A stretch of DNA of 14,770 nt, taken from Bacteroidales bacterium (lineage in GTDB: Bacteria > Bacteroidota > Bacteroidia > Bacteroidales > UBA932). The notes beneath the pieces were generated by a model, which was not told the origin of the DNA, made no database searches, and saw nothing but the letters and a program-made list of their open reading frames with translations. Position numbers and translations under genes: made by a program. The DNA lies in the NCBI GenBank assembly GCA_004552615.1, contig SFNZ01000038.1, positions 1-14,770 of the forward strand, given 5' to 3'. Positions 1-7,937 of this stretch are shown piece by piece; positions within the stretch are counted from its first letter, which is position 1; the number at the start of each line of letters is the position of its first letter.

Positions 1-834
1 ACTGTCCACGAGATAATAATTGTAGTACGACCTGCCGTTTTCGCCGAGAGGGGATGGCAGCTGGATGTCGAAGACATGGATGAAATTGTCGTAGAAATTG
101 GTTTTCAGGTGCATCGTGCCGGTGAACTGCGAGAGCATGTTCTCGCTGTCAGTCCCGGAAATGCGCGTGCCGGTGATGGTTTCCCGGTCAATGACAGGAG
201 AATTTGAATGATAACGTCTCGCTGCGGTCTCGGAGATAAGCATCGGAAGATACGGCTGTCCGGTGACGGCTGACGTGTCGAGGTACTCCTCCATGAATCC
301 GAAATTGTTCCTTATGACTTTCTTGTCGAGCACCCTGCCCGGATTTGCCACATCCAACTCTATCTTGGTATAAGTGTCACATTTATAAGGACTTCGGCGC
401 TCAGGGTCATTCCGGCTCCGGTTCTTGTCTATCTGCCTGAGTATCCATTTCATATAGCTGTCGTCCGGCTTCACCACGGCGGCATCCAATGAGGATGTGG
501 CAGGTACGAGCCTGAATTCCACCTCCGTGAATGATCCCGGGCGGATTCTCCTCTCTGACGGCTCGTATCCCAATATGGACGCGCACAATACTGATACAGT
601 GTCCCTTGTGGAGATATTGAAGCAGCCTTCAAGGTCGGTTGACATTCCGATGGTCGTGCCCTGGAAATATACTCCGGCGAAAGGAACCGGTTCTCCGGTC
701 ACGGCGTCAGTCACCCTTCCCCTGACCTTGGTTTCCTGCGCATAAGACGGGAACAAGAAGCTGGCACATAGCAGAAACCACACGGACAATATTGCCCGTG
801 CGCCCTTGCATGAATATTCAATGTGCCTTTTCAA
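1..834 (-). CDS. DUF5686 / carboxypeptidase-regulatory-like domain protein, 5' part
   Basis: I translated this frame from the reverse strand; it is open from 834 to the window edge (278 codons) and the gene continues beyond. After a basic start (KRH) comes a hydrophobic signal-like stretch ending FPSYAQE near residue 33. Residues about 36-115 form a carboxypeptidase regulatory-like beta-sandwich (VRGRVTDAVTGEPVPFAGV, then GTTIGMSTDLEG). After it comes YMKWILRQIDKNRSRNDPERR with SPYKCDTYTKIELD, which matches my memory of the DUF5686 family, common in Bacteroidota and thought to be envelope or outer-membrane proteins of unknown exact role. The start is uncertain: there is no in-frame ATG near the signal peptide, so I chose TTG at 834, preceded by GGATGAG. 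An ATG at 839 is out of frame and stops at once. Family call fairly sure; function unknown. Confidence 0.75.
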   Translation of the reverse strand, partial: MKRHIEYSCKGARAILSVWFLLCASFLFPSYAQETKVRGRVTDAVTGEPVPFAGVYFQGTTIGMSTDLEGCFNISTRDTVSVLCASILGYEPSERRIRPGSFTEVEFRLVPATSSLDAAVVKPDDSYMKWILRQIDKNRSRNDPERRSPYKCDTYTKIELDVANPGRVLDKKVIRNNFGFMEEYLDTSAVTGQPYLPMLISETAARRYHSNSPVIDRETITGTRISGTDSENMLSQFTGTMHLKTNFYDNFIHVFDIQLPSPLGENGRSYYNYYLVDS

Positions 835-873
835 CTCATCCGTCCGTTTTATTGAGGAATTCTTGCATCCGGA

Positions 874-881
874 CAAATATA
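874..881 (-). promoter_or_regulatory. Bacteroidetes-type -7 element upstream of the DUF5686 gene
   Basis: Read on the minus strand, this is TATATTTG, a perfect match to the Bacteroidetes -7 consensus TAnnTTTG, about 40 nt before the proposed TTG start. A TTTG lies at 911-908, but the 26-nt gap is longer than the usual 19-21, so the -33 element is weak. I saw no equally good match for kbl on the other strand of this 110-nt divergent gap. Confidence 0.45.
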
Positions 882-944
882 GGCATAATATTCTTTGAAA
901 ATCCGAACAAAAGCAGTAATTTTCGAAACTAAACTTTAAAGCCA

Positions 945-2132
945 ATGTACGGAAAAATGAAAGAGCATCTCAGCCGGACTCTCGCTGAGATTCGCGAGGC
1001 GGGCCTGTACAAGGAGGAACGCCTCATAGAGAGTTCACAGTCAGCTTCCATCCAGGTGGCAGGAAAGGAAGTCCTGAACTTCTGCGCCAACAATTATCTC
1101 GGCCTCGCCAATGACCCGCGCCTCATCGCGGCATCTTCTAGGATGATGCAGGACCGCGGATTCGGCATGGCCTCTGTACGTTTCATCTGCGGTACACAGG
1201 ATATACACAAGCAGCTCGAAGCCGCCATAAGCGATTATTTCAAGACTGAGGACACCATCCTTTATGCAGCCTGCTTCGATGCCAACGGAGGAGTGTTCGA
1301 GCCTCTTCTCACCGAGGAGGATGCCATCATTTCCGACGCCCTCAACCACGCATCCATCATTGACGGAGTCCGTCTCTGCAAAGCCAAGAGATATCGTTAT
1401 GCCAATGCCGACATGGCTGAACTCGAGCGTTGTCTCCAGGAGGCCCAGGCCCAGCGTTTCAGGATAATCGTCACAGACGGAGTATTCTCGATGGACGGCA
1501 ATGTGGCACCTGTGGACAAGATCTGCGACCTTGCCGAAAAATATGACGCCCTCGTGATGGTGGACGAGTCACATTCAGCAGGCGTAGTGGGTGAGACCGG
1601 CCACGGAGTAAGCGAACTCACCGGCACATACGGACGTGTTGACATCTATACGGGAACTCTCGGAAAGGCATTCGGCGGCGCAATGGGCGGATTTACCACC
1701 GGCCGCAAGGAGATTATCGACCTTCTCCGCCAGAGGAGCCGTCCTTATCTTTTCTCCAATTCCCTCGCACCGTGCATCATCGGCGCCAGCCTCGAGGTCT
1801 TCCGTATCCTGAAAGAGAGCAACGACCTCCACGACAAACTCGTAGAGAATGTCAACTATTTCAGGGACAAGATGATGGCTGCCGGATTCGACATCAAGCC
1901 TACCCAGAGCGCAATCTGCGCCGTAATGCTCTACGATGCACGTCTCTCACAGGTATTTGCTGCGAAGATGCAGGAGGAAGGCATTTACGTGACAGGATTC
2001 TACTATCCTGTGGTGCCTAAGGAGCAGGCCCGCATACGTGTGCAGCTTTCCGCAGCCCACAACCGTGAGCAGCTCGACAAGTGCATTGCGGCCTTCATCA
2101 AGGTCGGCAAGGATCTCGGCGTACTGAAATAG
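945..2132 (+). CDS. kbl: Glycine C-acetyltransferase (2-amino-3-ketobutyrate CoA ligase)
   Basis: This is a cytoplasmic PLP enzyme of the alpha-oxoamine synthase family. It cleaves 2-amino-3-ketobutyrate with CoA to glycine and acetyl-CoA, the second step of threonine breakdown, and can run in reverse. The 395-residue length fits the family (about 398 in E. coli). Nearly unbroken Kbl signatures are visible: FCANNYLGLAN near residue 46, GFGMASVRFICGTQD near 72, DALNHASIIDGVRLCKAKRYRYAN near 131, VDESHSAG near 207, and the PLP-binding GTLGKAFGG with Lys241. These separate it from the related serine palmitoyltransferase and AONS enzymes. The usual partner, threonine dehydrogenase (tdh), is not in the window. 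The ATG at 945 gives a family-like N-terminus. It seems to be a single-gene unit ended by the hairpin at 2140-2189. Confidence 0.93.
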   Translation: MYGKMKEHLSRTLAEIREAGLYKEERLIESSQSASIQVAGKEVLNFCANNYLGLANDPRLIAASSRMMQDRGFGMASVRFICGTQDIHKQLEAAISDYFKTEDTILYAACFDANGGVFEPLLTEEDAIISDALNHASIIDGVRLCKAKRYRYANADMAELERCLQEAQAQRFRIIVTDGVFSMDGNVAPVDKICDLAEKYDALVMVDESHSAGVVGETGHGVSELTGTYGRVDIYTGTLGKAFGGAMGGFTTGRKEIIDLLRQRSRPYLFSNSLAPCIIGASLEVFRILKESNDLHDKLVENVNYFRDKMMAAGFDIKPTQSAICAVMLYDARLSQVFAAKMQEEGIYVTGFYYPVVPKEQARIRVQLSAAHNREQLDKCIAAFIKVGKDLGVLK

Positions 2133-2139
2133 TACAATA

Positions 2140-2189
2140 TGACCGGCAGACGGATTCCGTGCATTGAGCACATCCCCGTCTGCCGGTCA
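2140..2189. terminator. Bidirectional hairpin between convergent kbl and the decarboxylase operon
   Basis: The arm TGACCGGCAGACGG (2140-2153) is perfectly complementary to 2176-2189, a 14-bp GC-rich stem. The loop holds a second small hairpin, GTGC-ATTGA-GCAC. It lies 7 nt after the kbl stop and 16 nt beyond the stop of the opposing mmdB-like gene, where a shared terminator is expected. Neither side has a clean T-run, so it may instead act as an RNA 3'-end stabiliser. Confidence 0.75.
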
Positions 2190-2205
2190 ATATTATGCGT
2201 ATTAC

Positions 2206-3348
2206 TTATCCCAGGAATCCCAGGAGGATACCCGCAGCCACTGCCGAGCCGATGACGCCTGCGACATTAGGTCCCATGGCATGCATCAGCAGATGGTTCG
2301 TAGGGTCAGCCTCGCGGCCGGCCATCTCGGACACCCTCGCGCTGTCAGGCACCGCTGACACTCCGGCATTGCCGATGAGCGGGTTGATCTTCCTGCCCTC
2401 TTTGAGGAACAGGTTGATGAACTTCACGAAGAGCACTCCGCAGGTAGTCGCAATCACGAATGACAGGAGACCGAGGCAGAAAATCTTCACGGAATTGCCT
2501 GTCAGGAACTTGTCTGCCTGGGTGGAGCATCCTACGGTCACTCCGATGAGAATCGTGATGACATCTACGAGCGGTCCTCTCGCGGTCTCTGCAAGACGCC
2601 TTGTCACTCCGCTCTCTTTCAGCAGGTTACCGAAGAAGAGCATTCCGAGAAGAGGAAGACCGGACGGTACGATGAACGCTGTGGTGAGGAATCCCACGAT
2701 AGGGAAAATGATTTTCTCCTTCTGGCTCACTGCACGAGGGGCAGGCATCCTGATGAGCCTTTCCTTCTTGGTGGTGAGCAGCATCATTATCGGCTTCTGG
2801 ATGACCGGGACAAGGGCCATGTAGGAATATGCCGATACGGCAATGGCGCCCATCAGGTCCGGAGCAAGCTTTGATGAAAGGAATATGGCGGTAGGGCCGT
2901 CAGCTCCTCCGATGATTCCGATTGCACCGGCCTCGTTCGGGGCGAACCCGAGGGCCAGGGCCAGAAGATATGCTCCGAAGATTCCGCATTGTGCCGCAGC
3001 TCCGATGAGGATGAGGCGTGGCTGTGAAATCAGTGCCGAGAAATCAGTCATTGCACCGATGCCGAGGAAAATCAGCGGAGGATACCATCCCTGCTTGACT
3101 CCCTGATACAGTATGTTCAGGACCGAGCCGTCCTCATAAACACCTATGTTCAGTCCCGGGAACATCGGAATATTGCCGATGATCATGCCGAATCCGATAG
3201 GTACCAAAAGGAGAGGCTCCCATTCTTTCTTGATGGCGAGTGTTATGAACACAATCCCTATGACAATCATCACGAGATGCTGCCACGTCATGTTGCAGAA
3301 TCCTGTGAATTCCCAGAATTGCTGGAGACTGCTGATAATCTGGTTCAT
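2206..3348 (-). CDS. mmdB: Na+-translocating decarboxylase beta subunit (OadB/MmdB family)
   Basis: This is the integral membrane subunit that decarboxylates carboxybiotin and uses the energy to pump Na+ out. The 380-residue protein is almost wholly hydrophobic helices. It has the family's landmark motifs: GGADGPTAIF, with the membrane-embedded Asp at residue 150, then NPLIGNAGVSAVPDSARV near 320, and HAMGPNVAGVIGSAVAAG near the C-terminus. The first two contain residues implicated in Na+ and proton handling in the oxaloacetate decarboxylase family. It is the last gene of the operon, starting 7 nt after the biotin carrier's stop, and it ends just before the shared hairpin. The beta subunits of methylmalonyl-CoA, oxaloacetate and glutaconyl-CoA decarboxylases are not separable by these motifs; the substrate call rests on the carboxyltransferase at 4751-6313. 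Confidence 0.92.
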   Translation of the reverse strand: MNQIISSLQQFWEFTGFCNMTWQHLVMIVIGIVFITLAIKKEWEPLLLVPIGFGMIIGNIPMFPGLNIGVYEDGSVLNILYQGVKQGWYPPLIFLGIGAMTDFSALISQPRLILIGAAAQCGIFGAYLLALALGFAPNEAGAIGIIGGADGPTAIFLSSKLAPDLMGAIAVSAYSYMALVPVIQKPIMMLLTTKKERLIRMPAPRAVSQKEKIIFPIVGFLTTAFIVPSGLPLLGMLFFGNLLKESGVTRRLAETARGPLVDVITILIGVTVGCSTQADKFLTGNSVKIFCLGLLSFVIATTCGVLFVKFINLFLKEGRKINPLIGNAGVSAVPDSARVSEMAGREADPTNHLLMHAMGPNVAGVIGSAVAAGILLGFLG

Positions 3349-3355
3349 TGTCTGT

Positions 3356-3796
3356 CTATGCGATGGTTACGATAGGTGTGCCGTCGGATACGGAATCTCC
3401 TTTGGCAACATGGATCTTCGTTACTGTTCCTGCGCTCTCGGCCTGGATTTCATTCTCCATTTTCATTGCCTCGAGAACAGCTACTTTCTGTCCGGCGGAA
3501 ACGGTATCCCCTTCCTTGACGGAAATTTCGAGAATCACGCCCGGCATTGGAGCGGTGACAGCCTTGCCTGCGCCGGCAGGTGATGCAGGTTTCGGAGCCG
3601 CTGCCCGGGCTGCTGCCGGCTGGACTGAAGGCGCAGCCTGTACCGGTGCAGCCTGTACCGGTGCTGCAGGGAGGACATTGTCCATTTCTACCTGATATGC
3701 AATGCCGTTGACCGTGACGTCAGCGATATTTCCCTCTGTGGAGTTGATTGCAACATTGTATTCGTTGCCGTTGATTTTGAATTTATACTCTTTCAT
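3356..3796 (-). CDS. mmdC: Biotin carboxyl carrier subunit of the decarboxylase
   Basis: This small soluble protein carries the biotin that shuttles CO2 from the carboxyltransferase to the membrane pump. In its 146 residues, positions 1-40 form a short N-terminal domain (YKFKINGNEYNV). Positions 42-78 are a flexible Ala/Pro linker with PVQAAPVQAAP. Positions 79-146 are the biotinyl domain, with the attachment motif EAMKMENEI and biotinylated Lys112. Methylmalonyl-CoA decarboxylase carriers typically have this linker-plus-domain form. The linker contains an exact 15-nt tandem duplication at 3633-3662. The gene lies 19 nt after the OadG-type gene and 7 nt before the mmdB-like gene, so it is surely cotranscribed. 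Confidence 0.92.
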   Translation of the reverse strand: MKEYKFKINGNEYNVAINSTEGNIADVTVNGIAYQVEMDNVLPAAPVQAAPVQAAPSVQPAAARAAAPKPASPAGAGKAVTAPMPGVILEISVKEGDTVSAGQKVAVLEAMKMENEIQAESAGTVTKIHVAKGDSVSDGTPIVTIA

Positions 3797-3815
3797 GATT
3801 ATTGTCCTTTATGGT

Positions 3816-4736
3816 TTAATGTCTTGGTGATTTACGGAAGCCCTGTTCCTTGTGGTTCCATGCACTCTGGTTGTGCCTTATGGTGATGATGAAACTCTCA
3901 TTGTCGTGGACGGAGTCGTTCAGGTATTGATGCATCGCAAGAGCGATTGCCGCATATACCTCGCCTCCGAGTTCACGCTCGAGAGCCAGCGCGATGGCCG
4001 CAGCCACCTCCGGTGTCATTTTCCCGCTGCCTTTTTTCGGAGACGCCTTCTTCTCTTTCCTGACTCCTCCGACGGAGAATCCGAGAAGAGCAAAGAGCCA
4101 CCACAATACAAGCAGGGCAATGAATACCACTGAAATGGAAACAACTGTAAGTACAATGCCGTGCGGATCATCATGTGCAAGTTTCTCGCTTCCGGAAGTC
4201 TTGCCTTTCTGCCCGTTCACCACCATCGGGGATGGTACGAGACCGCCTTCCGCCACGTCCCACTGCTGCTGGCGGATGTCGTGTGCCACCCTTGCGGCAG
4301 ATTTTCCGCAAGGCAGGTCTGACGGTACTGTCAATGAGTCTATTACGGTTCTTCCGTCATTGCTGACAAGATAGACGGTCATCCCTTTGATTATCTCGAA
4401 ATCAATGTAGAATGTTCCGTCCGCGCTGTTACCGCTTGCATAAAAGAGGGCTACCTGGCGCGGGCCGACCTTGGTCCGCGAGTCAGTCTTGGATATCTGG
4501 CACTTCTTCAGGTCGCTCCTGTCATCTGTCAGGTAGCAGCCTGCGAAGTTCACCGTGCCCTGTGATTTGTTGTAAATCTCTATCCATCCGTTCCTCCGTC
4601 CGTAGTCATCCACCAGGCCGCTGTCAGATGCCGGCATTATCTCGGAAATGATGAGATCGCTGACATTCTGGCCTGCCGCGCTGAATGACAGAATTGAGGC
4701 GAGGATGAGGGCGTATGTCAATATTGCCTTTCTCAT
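3816..4736 (-). CDS. Lamin-tail domain protein fused to an OadG-type decarboxylase gamma subunit
   Basis: The 306-residue protein has four visible parts. Residues 1-22 are a signal peptide (ILASILSFSAAGQ). Residues about 26-135 resemble a lamin tail domain (LIISEIMPASDSG, then NGWIEIYN and CYLTDD). Residues about 193-218 form one transmembrane helix (IVLTVVSISVVFIALLVLWW). A cytoplasmic tail follows with a Lys-rich patch and TPEVAAAIALALERELGGEVYAAIALAMH, typical of Bacteroidetes OadG-like subunits. In known complexes the small gamma/delta subunit anchors and assembles the decarboxylase. Here the same protein would put a beta-sandwich domain outside the inner membrane. It sits second in the operon, 14 nt after the carboxyltransferase. 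The C-terminus after about residue 285 (SAWNHKEQGF) is also found in related Bacteroidetes proteins as far as I recall. The role of the lamin-tail part is unknown. Confidence 0.8.
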   Translation of the reverse strand: MRKAILTYALILASILSFSAAGQNVSDLIISEIMPASDSGLVDDYGRRNGWIEIYNKSQGTVNFAGCYLTDDRSDLKKCQISKTDSRTKVGPRQVALFYASGNSADGTFYIDFEIIKGMTVYLVSNDGRTVIDSLTVPSDLPCGKSAARVAHDIRQQQWDVAEGGLVPSPMVVNGQKGKTSGSEKLAHDDPHGIVLTVVSISVVFIALLVLWWLFALLGFSVGGVRKEKKASPKKGSGKMTPEVAAAIALALERELGGEVYAAIALAMHQYLNDSVHDNESFIITIRHNQSAWNHKEQGFRKSPRH

Positions 4737-4750
4737 ATCGTCCAGATGGT

Positions 4751-6313
4751 CTAAAGAGGAAGGTTGTCGTGCTTCTTGGCAGGGATGCTCTGCTTCTTGC
4801 CAGCAAGTGATTCGAGAGCCCTGATGACTCTGAACCTCGTGTTGCGCGGTTCGATGATATCGTCAATGTAGCCCATCTTGGCAGCCTGGTATGGATTGCA
4901 GAAGAGATCATTGTACTCGTTCTTCTTCTCCTCGGCAATCTTCTGCTGCTCGGCAGGGTCTTCCACGGCCTTGATTTCTTTTCCGTAGAGGATCTGCACG
5001 GCTCCGTCAGCTCCCATCACTGCGATGTTGGCGGAAGGCCAAGCGTAGTTGATATCTCCACGTATCTGCTTGCAGCTCATTACGATATGTGCTCCGCCAT
5101 AGGATTTCCTGAGAGTTACTGTCACCTTAGGCACCGTAGCCTCGCCGTATGCGTAGAGGAGCTTGGCTCCGTTGGCAATGATGGCTCCGTATTCCTGCTG
5201 GGTTCCGCAGAGGAAGCCCGGAACGTCCACGAGTGTGACGAGAGGGATGTTGAATGCGTCGCAGAAACGTACGAATCTAGCAGCCTTTCTGGATGCGTTG
5301 ATGTCGAGCACGCCTGCAATTACCTTAGGCTGGTTGGCCACGATGCCGACGCTCCTTCCGTTCATGTGCGCGAATCCTACAATGATGTTGCGGGCATAGC
5401 TCTGATGCACTTCGAAGAATTTTCCGTCATCCACGATGCTCTTGATGACATAGTACATGTCGTAGGCCTTGTTCGGACTGTCCGGGATGATCTCGTTGAG
5501 AGCATCGTCCACCCTTGAAACCGGGTCTGAGGTAGGGACAACCGGAGCCTCCTCCATATTGTTCTGTGGAATGTAGCTGAGAAGTTCCTTGATGAGCCTG
5601 ATGCCGTCCTCGTCGTTCTCGGCTGCGAAATGTGCCACTCCGCTCTTGGTGGCGTGCACGCTGGCGCCTCCGAGTTCCTCGGAAGATACATTCTCGCCGG
5701 TGACGCTCTTCACCACCGCCGGACCCGTCAGGAACATGTAGGAGGTGTTCTTCACCATTACCGTGAAGTCAGTGAGTGCCGGGGAATATACTGCTCCGCC
5801 GGCGCAAGGCCCGAAGATTCCGGAAATCTGCGGAACTACTCCTGACGAAAGTATGTTCCTTTCGAAAATTTCCCCGAATCCTGCCAATGAATTGATTCCT
5901 TCCTGGATTCTGGCTCCGCCCGAGTCGTTAAGTCCGATGCAAGGGGCTCCGTTTCTCGTAGCCATGTCCATGACCTTGCAGATTTTCTGAGCCATTGCCT
6001 CTCCGAGAGAACCTCCGGAAACAGTGAAATCCTGGGCGAACACATAGACAAGACGTCCGTCAATCGTGCCCTGTCCCGTGACTACTCCGTCACCGTCGAA
6101 ATGCTGCTTTTCCATTCCGAAATTCGTGCAGCGGTGCTGGACGAACATGTCGAATTCCTCGAAACTACCCTCGTCGAGGAGCAGCGCAATACGCTCACGG
6201 GCAGTGAGCTTGCCTTTCTGGTGCTGCGCATCGATTCTTTTCTGGCCGCCTCCCATGGAAGCTTTCGCCCTGCGCTCAACCAGATTCTTGATATTATCCT
6301 GCTGGATACTCAT
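4751..6313 (-). CDS. mmdA: Methylmalonyl-CoA decarboxylase alpha subunit (carboxyltransferase)
   Basis: This cytoplasmic subunit moves the carboxyl group from methylmalonyl-CoA to biotin, releasing propionyl-CoA. At 520 residues it has the normal length of the MmdA/PccB family. Visible signatures are KLTARERIALLLDEGSFEE near residue 34, the first oxyanion site LNDSGGARIQEG near 128, GPCAGGAVYSPALTDF near 167, and the second site TLRKSYGGAHIVM near 400. The C-terminus is the family's NPYQAAKMGYIDDIIEP. PccB of propionyl-CoA carboxylase is closely related. I prefer the decarboxylase because a biotin carrier and a Na+-pump beta subunit follow in the operon and no biotin carboxylase does. It is first in the operon and preceded by a good -7 element at 6374-6381. 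Confidence 0.92.
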   Translation of the reverse strand: MSIQQDNIKNLVERRAKASMGGGQKRIDAQHQKGKLTARERIALLLDEGSFEEFDMFVQHRCTNFGMEKQHFDGDGVVTGQGTIDGRLVYVFAQDFTVSGGSLGEAMAQKICKVMDMATRNGAPCIGLNDSGGARIQEGINSLAGFGEIFERNILSSGVVPQISGIFGPCAGGAVYSPALTDFTVMVKNTSYMFLTGPAVVKSVTGENVSSEELGGASVHATKSGVAHFAAENDEDGIRLIKELLSYIPQNNMEEAPVVPTSDPVSRVDDALNEIIPDSPNKAYDMYYVIKSIVDDGKFFEVHQSYARNIIVGFAHMNGRSVGIVANQPKVIAGVLDINASRKAARFVRFCDAFNIPLVTLVDVPGFLCGTQQEYGAIIANGAKLLYAYGEATVPKVTVTLRKSYGGAHIVMSCKQIRGDINYAWPSANIAVMGADGAVQILYGKEIKAVEDPAEQQKIAEEKKNEYNDLFCNPYQAAKMGYIDDIIEPRNTRFRVIRALESLAGKKQSIPAKKHDNLPL

Positions 6314-6373
6314 GTATTATATATAATTATTAAGTGATACCAAGTCCGTTCCGGGCTTTACCCGCACAACCTG

Positions 6374-6381
6374 CAAATATA
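6374..6381 (-). promoter_or_regulatory. -7 element of the methylmalonyl-CoA decarboxylase operon
   Basis: On the minus strand this is TATATTTG, a full match to TAnnTTTG, preceded by an AT-rich run. The expected transcription start is near 6367, giving a leader of about 50 nt before the mmdA ATG. No clear TTTG is seen at the -33 spacing. Confidence 0.55.
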
Positions 6382-6410
6382 CAAATTTTTTTGATTTTCA
6401 TTAACTTCAT

Positions 6411-6748
6411 GTGCGACAGGGTGTGCACAGCTCCGGCCTTCAGGCCCACGTGGCCCGGCACAGCGGTGAGACCTATGTCTTCGTGAAGGACATTCTGGAA
6501 AGATGTTCAGAGCAACAGGGGGAGGCTCATACGAATTGACTCTCGTGGTGGCCGATGTTCCGGAAATGCCGGAAATCCATCTCTCAGTGAACGGGAGCGA
6601 GGTGCAGTGCTCCGGAAAATCAATTGACGGGGAATATGCCCGGCTGGCATACGAGGTGAAGCTTGCCAAAGGTGCCAATCCGGTCAGGATATGGAATGCC
6701 GTGGCAGGATTGCCGGCTGTGGACAGGCTTGAGGTCGGGAAGAGGTAG
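6411..6748 (+). pseudogene. Decayed fragment resembling the C-terminus of a carbohydrate-binding module
   Basis: The only open stretch in this 522-nt gap that reads like protein is 6503-6748 (82 residues). It contains GGGSYELTLVVADVP, then SVNGSEVQC, and ends KGANPVRIWNAVAGLPAVDRLEV. That pattern (a Gly-rich strand, 'vnG', then 'kGaNpirl.n....p.iDrl.v') is what I know from CBM6/CBM35-like beta-sandwich domains at the ends of Bacteroidota glycoside hydrolases. A different frame just upstream, 6411-6536, reads SGLQAHVARHSGETYVFVKD, also glycosidase-like, and stops after about 41 codons. A frameshift between the two would make this the broken tail of a lost polysaccharide-degrading gene. There is no signal peptide, catalytic domain or convincing start. 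A short real gene starting at 6503 is the alternative. Confidence 0.35.
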
Positions 6749-6804
6749 GAGATCTCTCCACGCGCTTCGCCTGGCCTGGATGACAGGATTACCGGAAAAA
6801 TGAC

Positions 6805-6812
6805 TATATTTG
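6805..6812 (+). promoter_or_regulatory. -7 element of the recF operon
   Basis: TATATTTG is a full match to the Bacteroidetes -7 consensus and lies 23 nt before the recF ATG, so the leader would be very short. The -33 region has no clear TTTG. It overlaps nothing else and fits the start of the plus-strand operon. Confidence 0.55.
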
Positions 6813-6835
6813 CAAAGATATAGGAATCGGCAGGT

Positions 6836-7936
6836 ATGGCAGTGCTCAGGAAAATAGTCGTCCAGGATTTCAGGAACATCAGTTTGGCGGAACTCTCGTT
6901 CTCGTCGAACGTGAACTGCATATCCGGCGGCAACGGGGAGGGCAAGACCAATCTCATGGATGCCATCTATTATCTCTCCATGACCAAGAGCTCGTTCTCC
7001 TCCTCGGACAGATACTGCTTCCGTCACGGCACGGATTCATTCTCATTGTCCGGAACCTACAGGATGAAGGACATTGACAGCCGATTCTCCATCCGGGTCA
7101 CATCGGGAGGGGAGAAGAAACTCCGCAAGGACGAAAAACTCTACGGCAGGGTCTCCGACCATGTGGGGGAGATTCCGATAGTCATGGTGTCACCGTCCGA
7201 CATTGCCCTGGTGAGCGATTCCGGAGAGGACAGGAGACGTTTCCTGAACCTCGTCCTTTCACAGATGGATCCGGAATATCTTTCGGCAATGCAGCAGTAC
7301 AACAAGCTCCTTGCCCAGAGAAACCAGCTCCTGAAGAACGGAACCGTGGACATTTCCCTCCTCGAGATCATGGACGAGTCGCTATCATACCATGCGGACA
7401 AGATATACGCCACCAGGAAGGCCTTCGCAGAGAAGCTCTCCCCGGTGGCTTCCGGCTATTACGGGCTCCTTTCCGGCGGAAGGGAACAGGTCCGTGTAGC
7501 CTACCGTTCAGACCTCTCCTCGGGCCCGCTCTCGGAACTCCTTGCCTCGAACAGGCAGAAGGATGCCGTCCTCGGATTCACCACTTCGGGAATCCAGCGC
7601 GACGACCTCGTCTTCCTCATGGACGGGCATCCGATCAAGCGCTGCGGCTCCCAGGGCCAGCAGAAGTCATTCCTCGTGTCCCTGAAATTCGCCCAGTACG
7701 AACTCATGAAAGAGGACTCCGGAGTGCCTCCGATTCTCCTGCTCGACGATGTCTTCGACAAACTCGACATGGACCGTACCGCGAACCTGCTCTCCATGGT
7801 GGCCGGAAATGAATTCGGCCAGATATTCATAACGGACAGCAACAAGGTGCGTCTCTCCGGAATCGTGGACGGCATCACCAGGGACAGGGCGTATTTCGAG
7901 GCGTCCGGGGGCAATTTCACTGAAGCGGAGGTCTGA
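6836..7936 (+). CDS. recF: DNA replication/repair protein RecF
   Basis: RecF is an SMC-like ATPase that works with RecO and RecR to load RecA at single-strand gaps. The 366-residue length is normal. Visible motifs are the opening LRKIVVQDFRNI, Walker A GGNGEGKTN at residues 31-39, RRRFLN near 133, the conserved TSGIQRDDLVF near 250, the ABC signature CGSQGQQKSF at 270-279, and Walker B ILLLDDVFDKLD at 300-311. The ATG at 6836 is preceded by a good -7 element. It opens a plus-strand run of five genes. The next gene starts 1 nt after the recF stop, so the two are translationally coupled. dnaA, dnaN and gyrB, classic recF neighbours elsewhere, are not here, which is usual in Bacteroidota. Confidence 0.95.
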   Translation: MAVLRKIVVQDFRNISLAELSFSSNVNCISGGNGEGKTNLMDAIYYLSMTKSSFSSSDRYCFRHGTDSFSLSGTYRMKDIDSRFSIRVTSGGEKKLRKDEKLYGRVSDHVGEIPIVMVSPSDIALVSDSGEDRRRFLNLVLSQMDPEYLSAMQQYNKLLAQRNQLLKNGTVDISLLEIMDESLSYHADKIYATRKAFAEKLSPVASGYYGLLSGGREQVRVAYRSDLSSGPLSELLASNRQKDAVLGFTTSGIQRDDLVFLMDGHPIKRCGSQGQQKSFLVSLKFAQYELMKEDSGVPPILLLDDVFDKLDMDRTANLLSMVAGNEFGQIFITDSNKVRLSGIVDGITRDRAYFEASGGNFTEAEV

Positions 7937-7937
7937 T

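Noticed and set aside
497..745. Plus-strand 82-codon frame near the left end
   Set aside because: It lies wholly antisense to the DUF5686-type gene, whose translation shows convincing domains.
2195..2824. 209-codon plus-strand frame opposite the mmdB-like gene
   Set aside because: It is antisense to a clear membrane-pump gene and has no motif, signal or context of its own.
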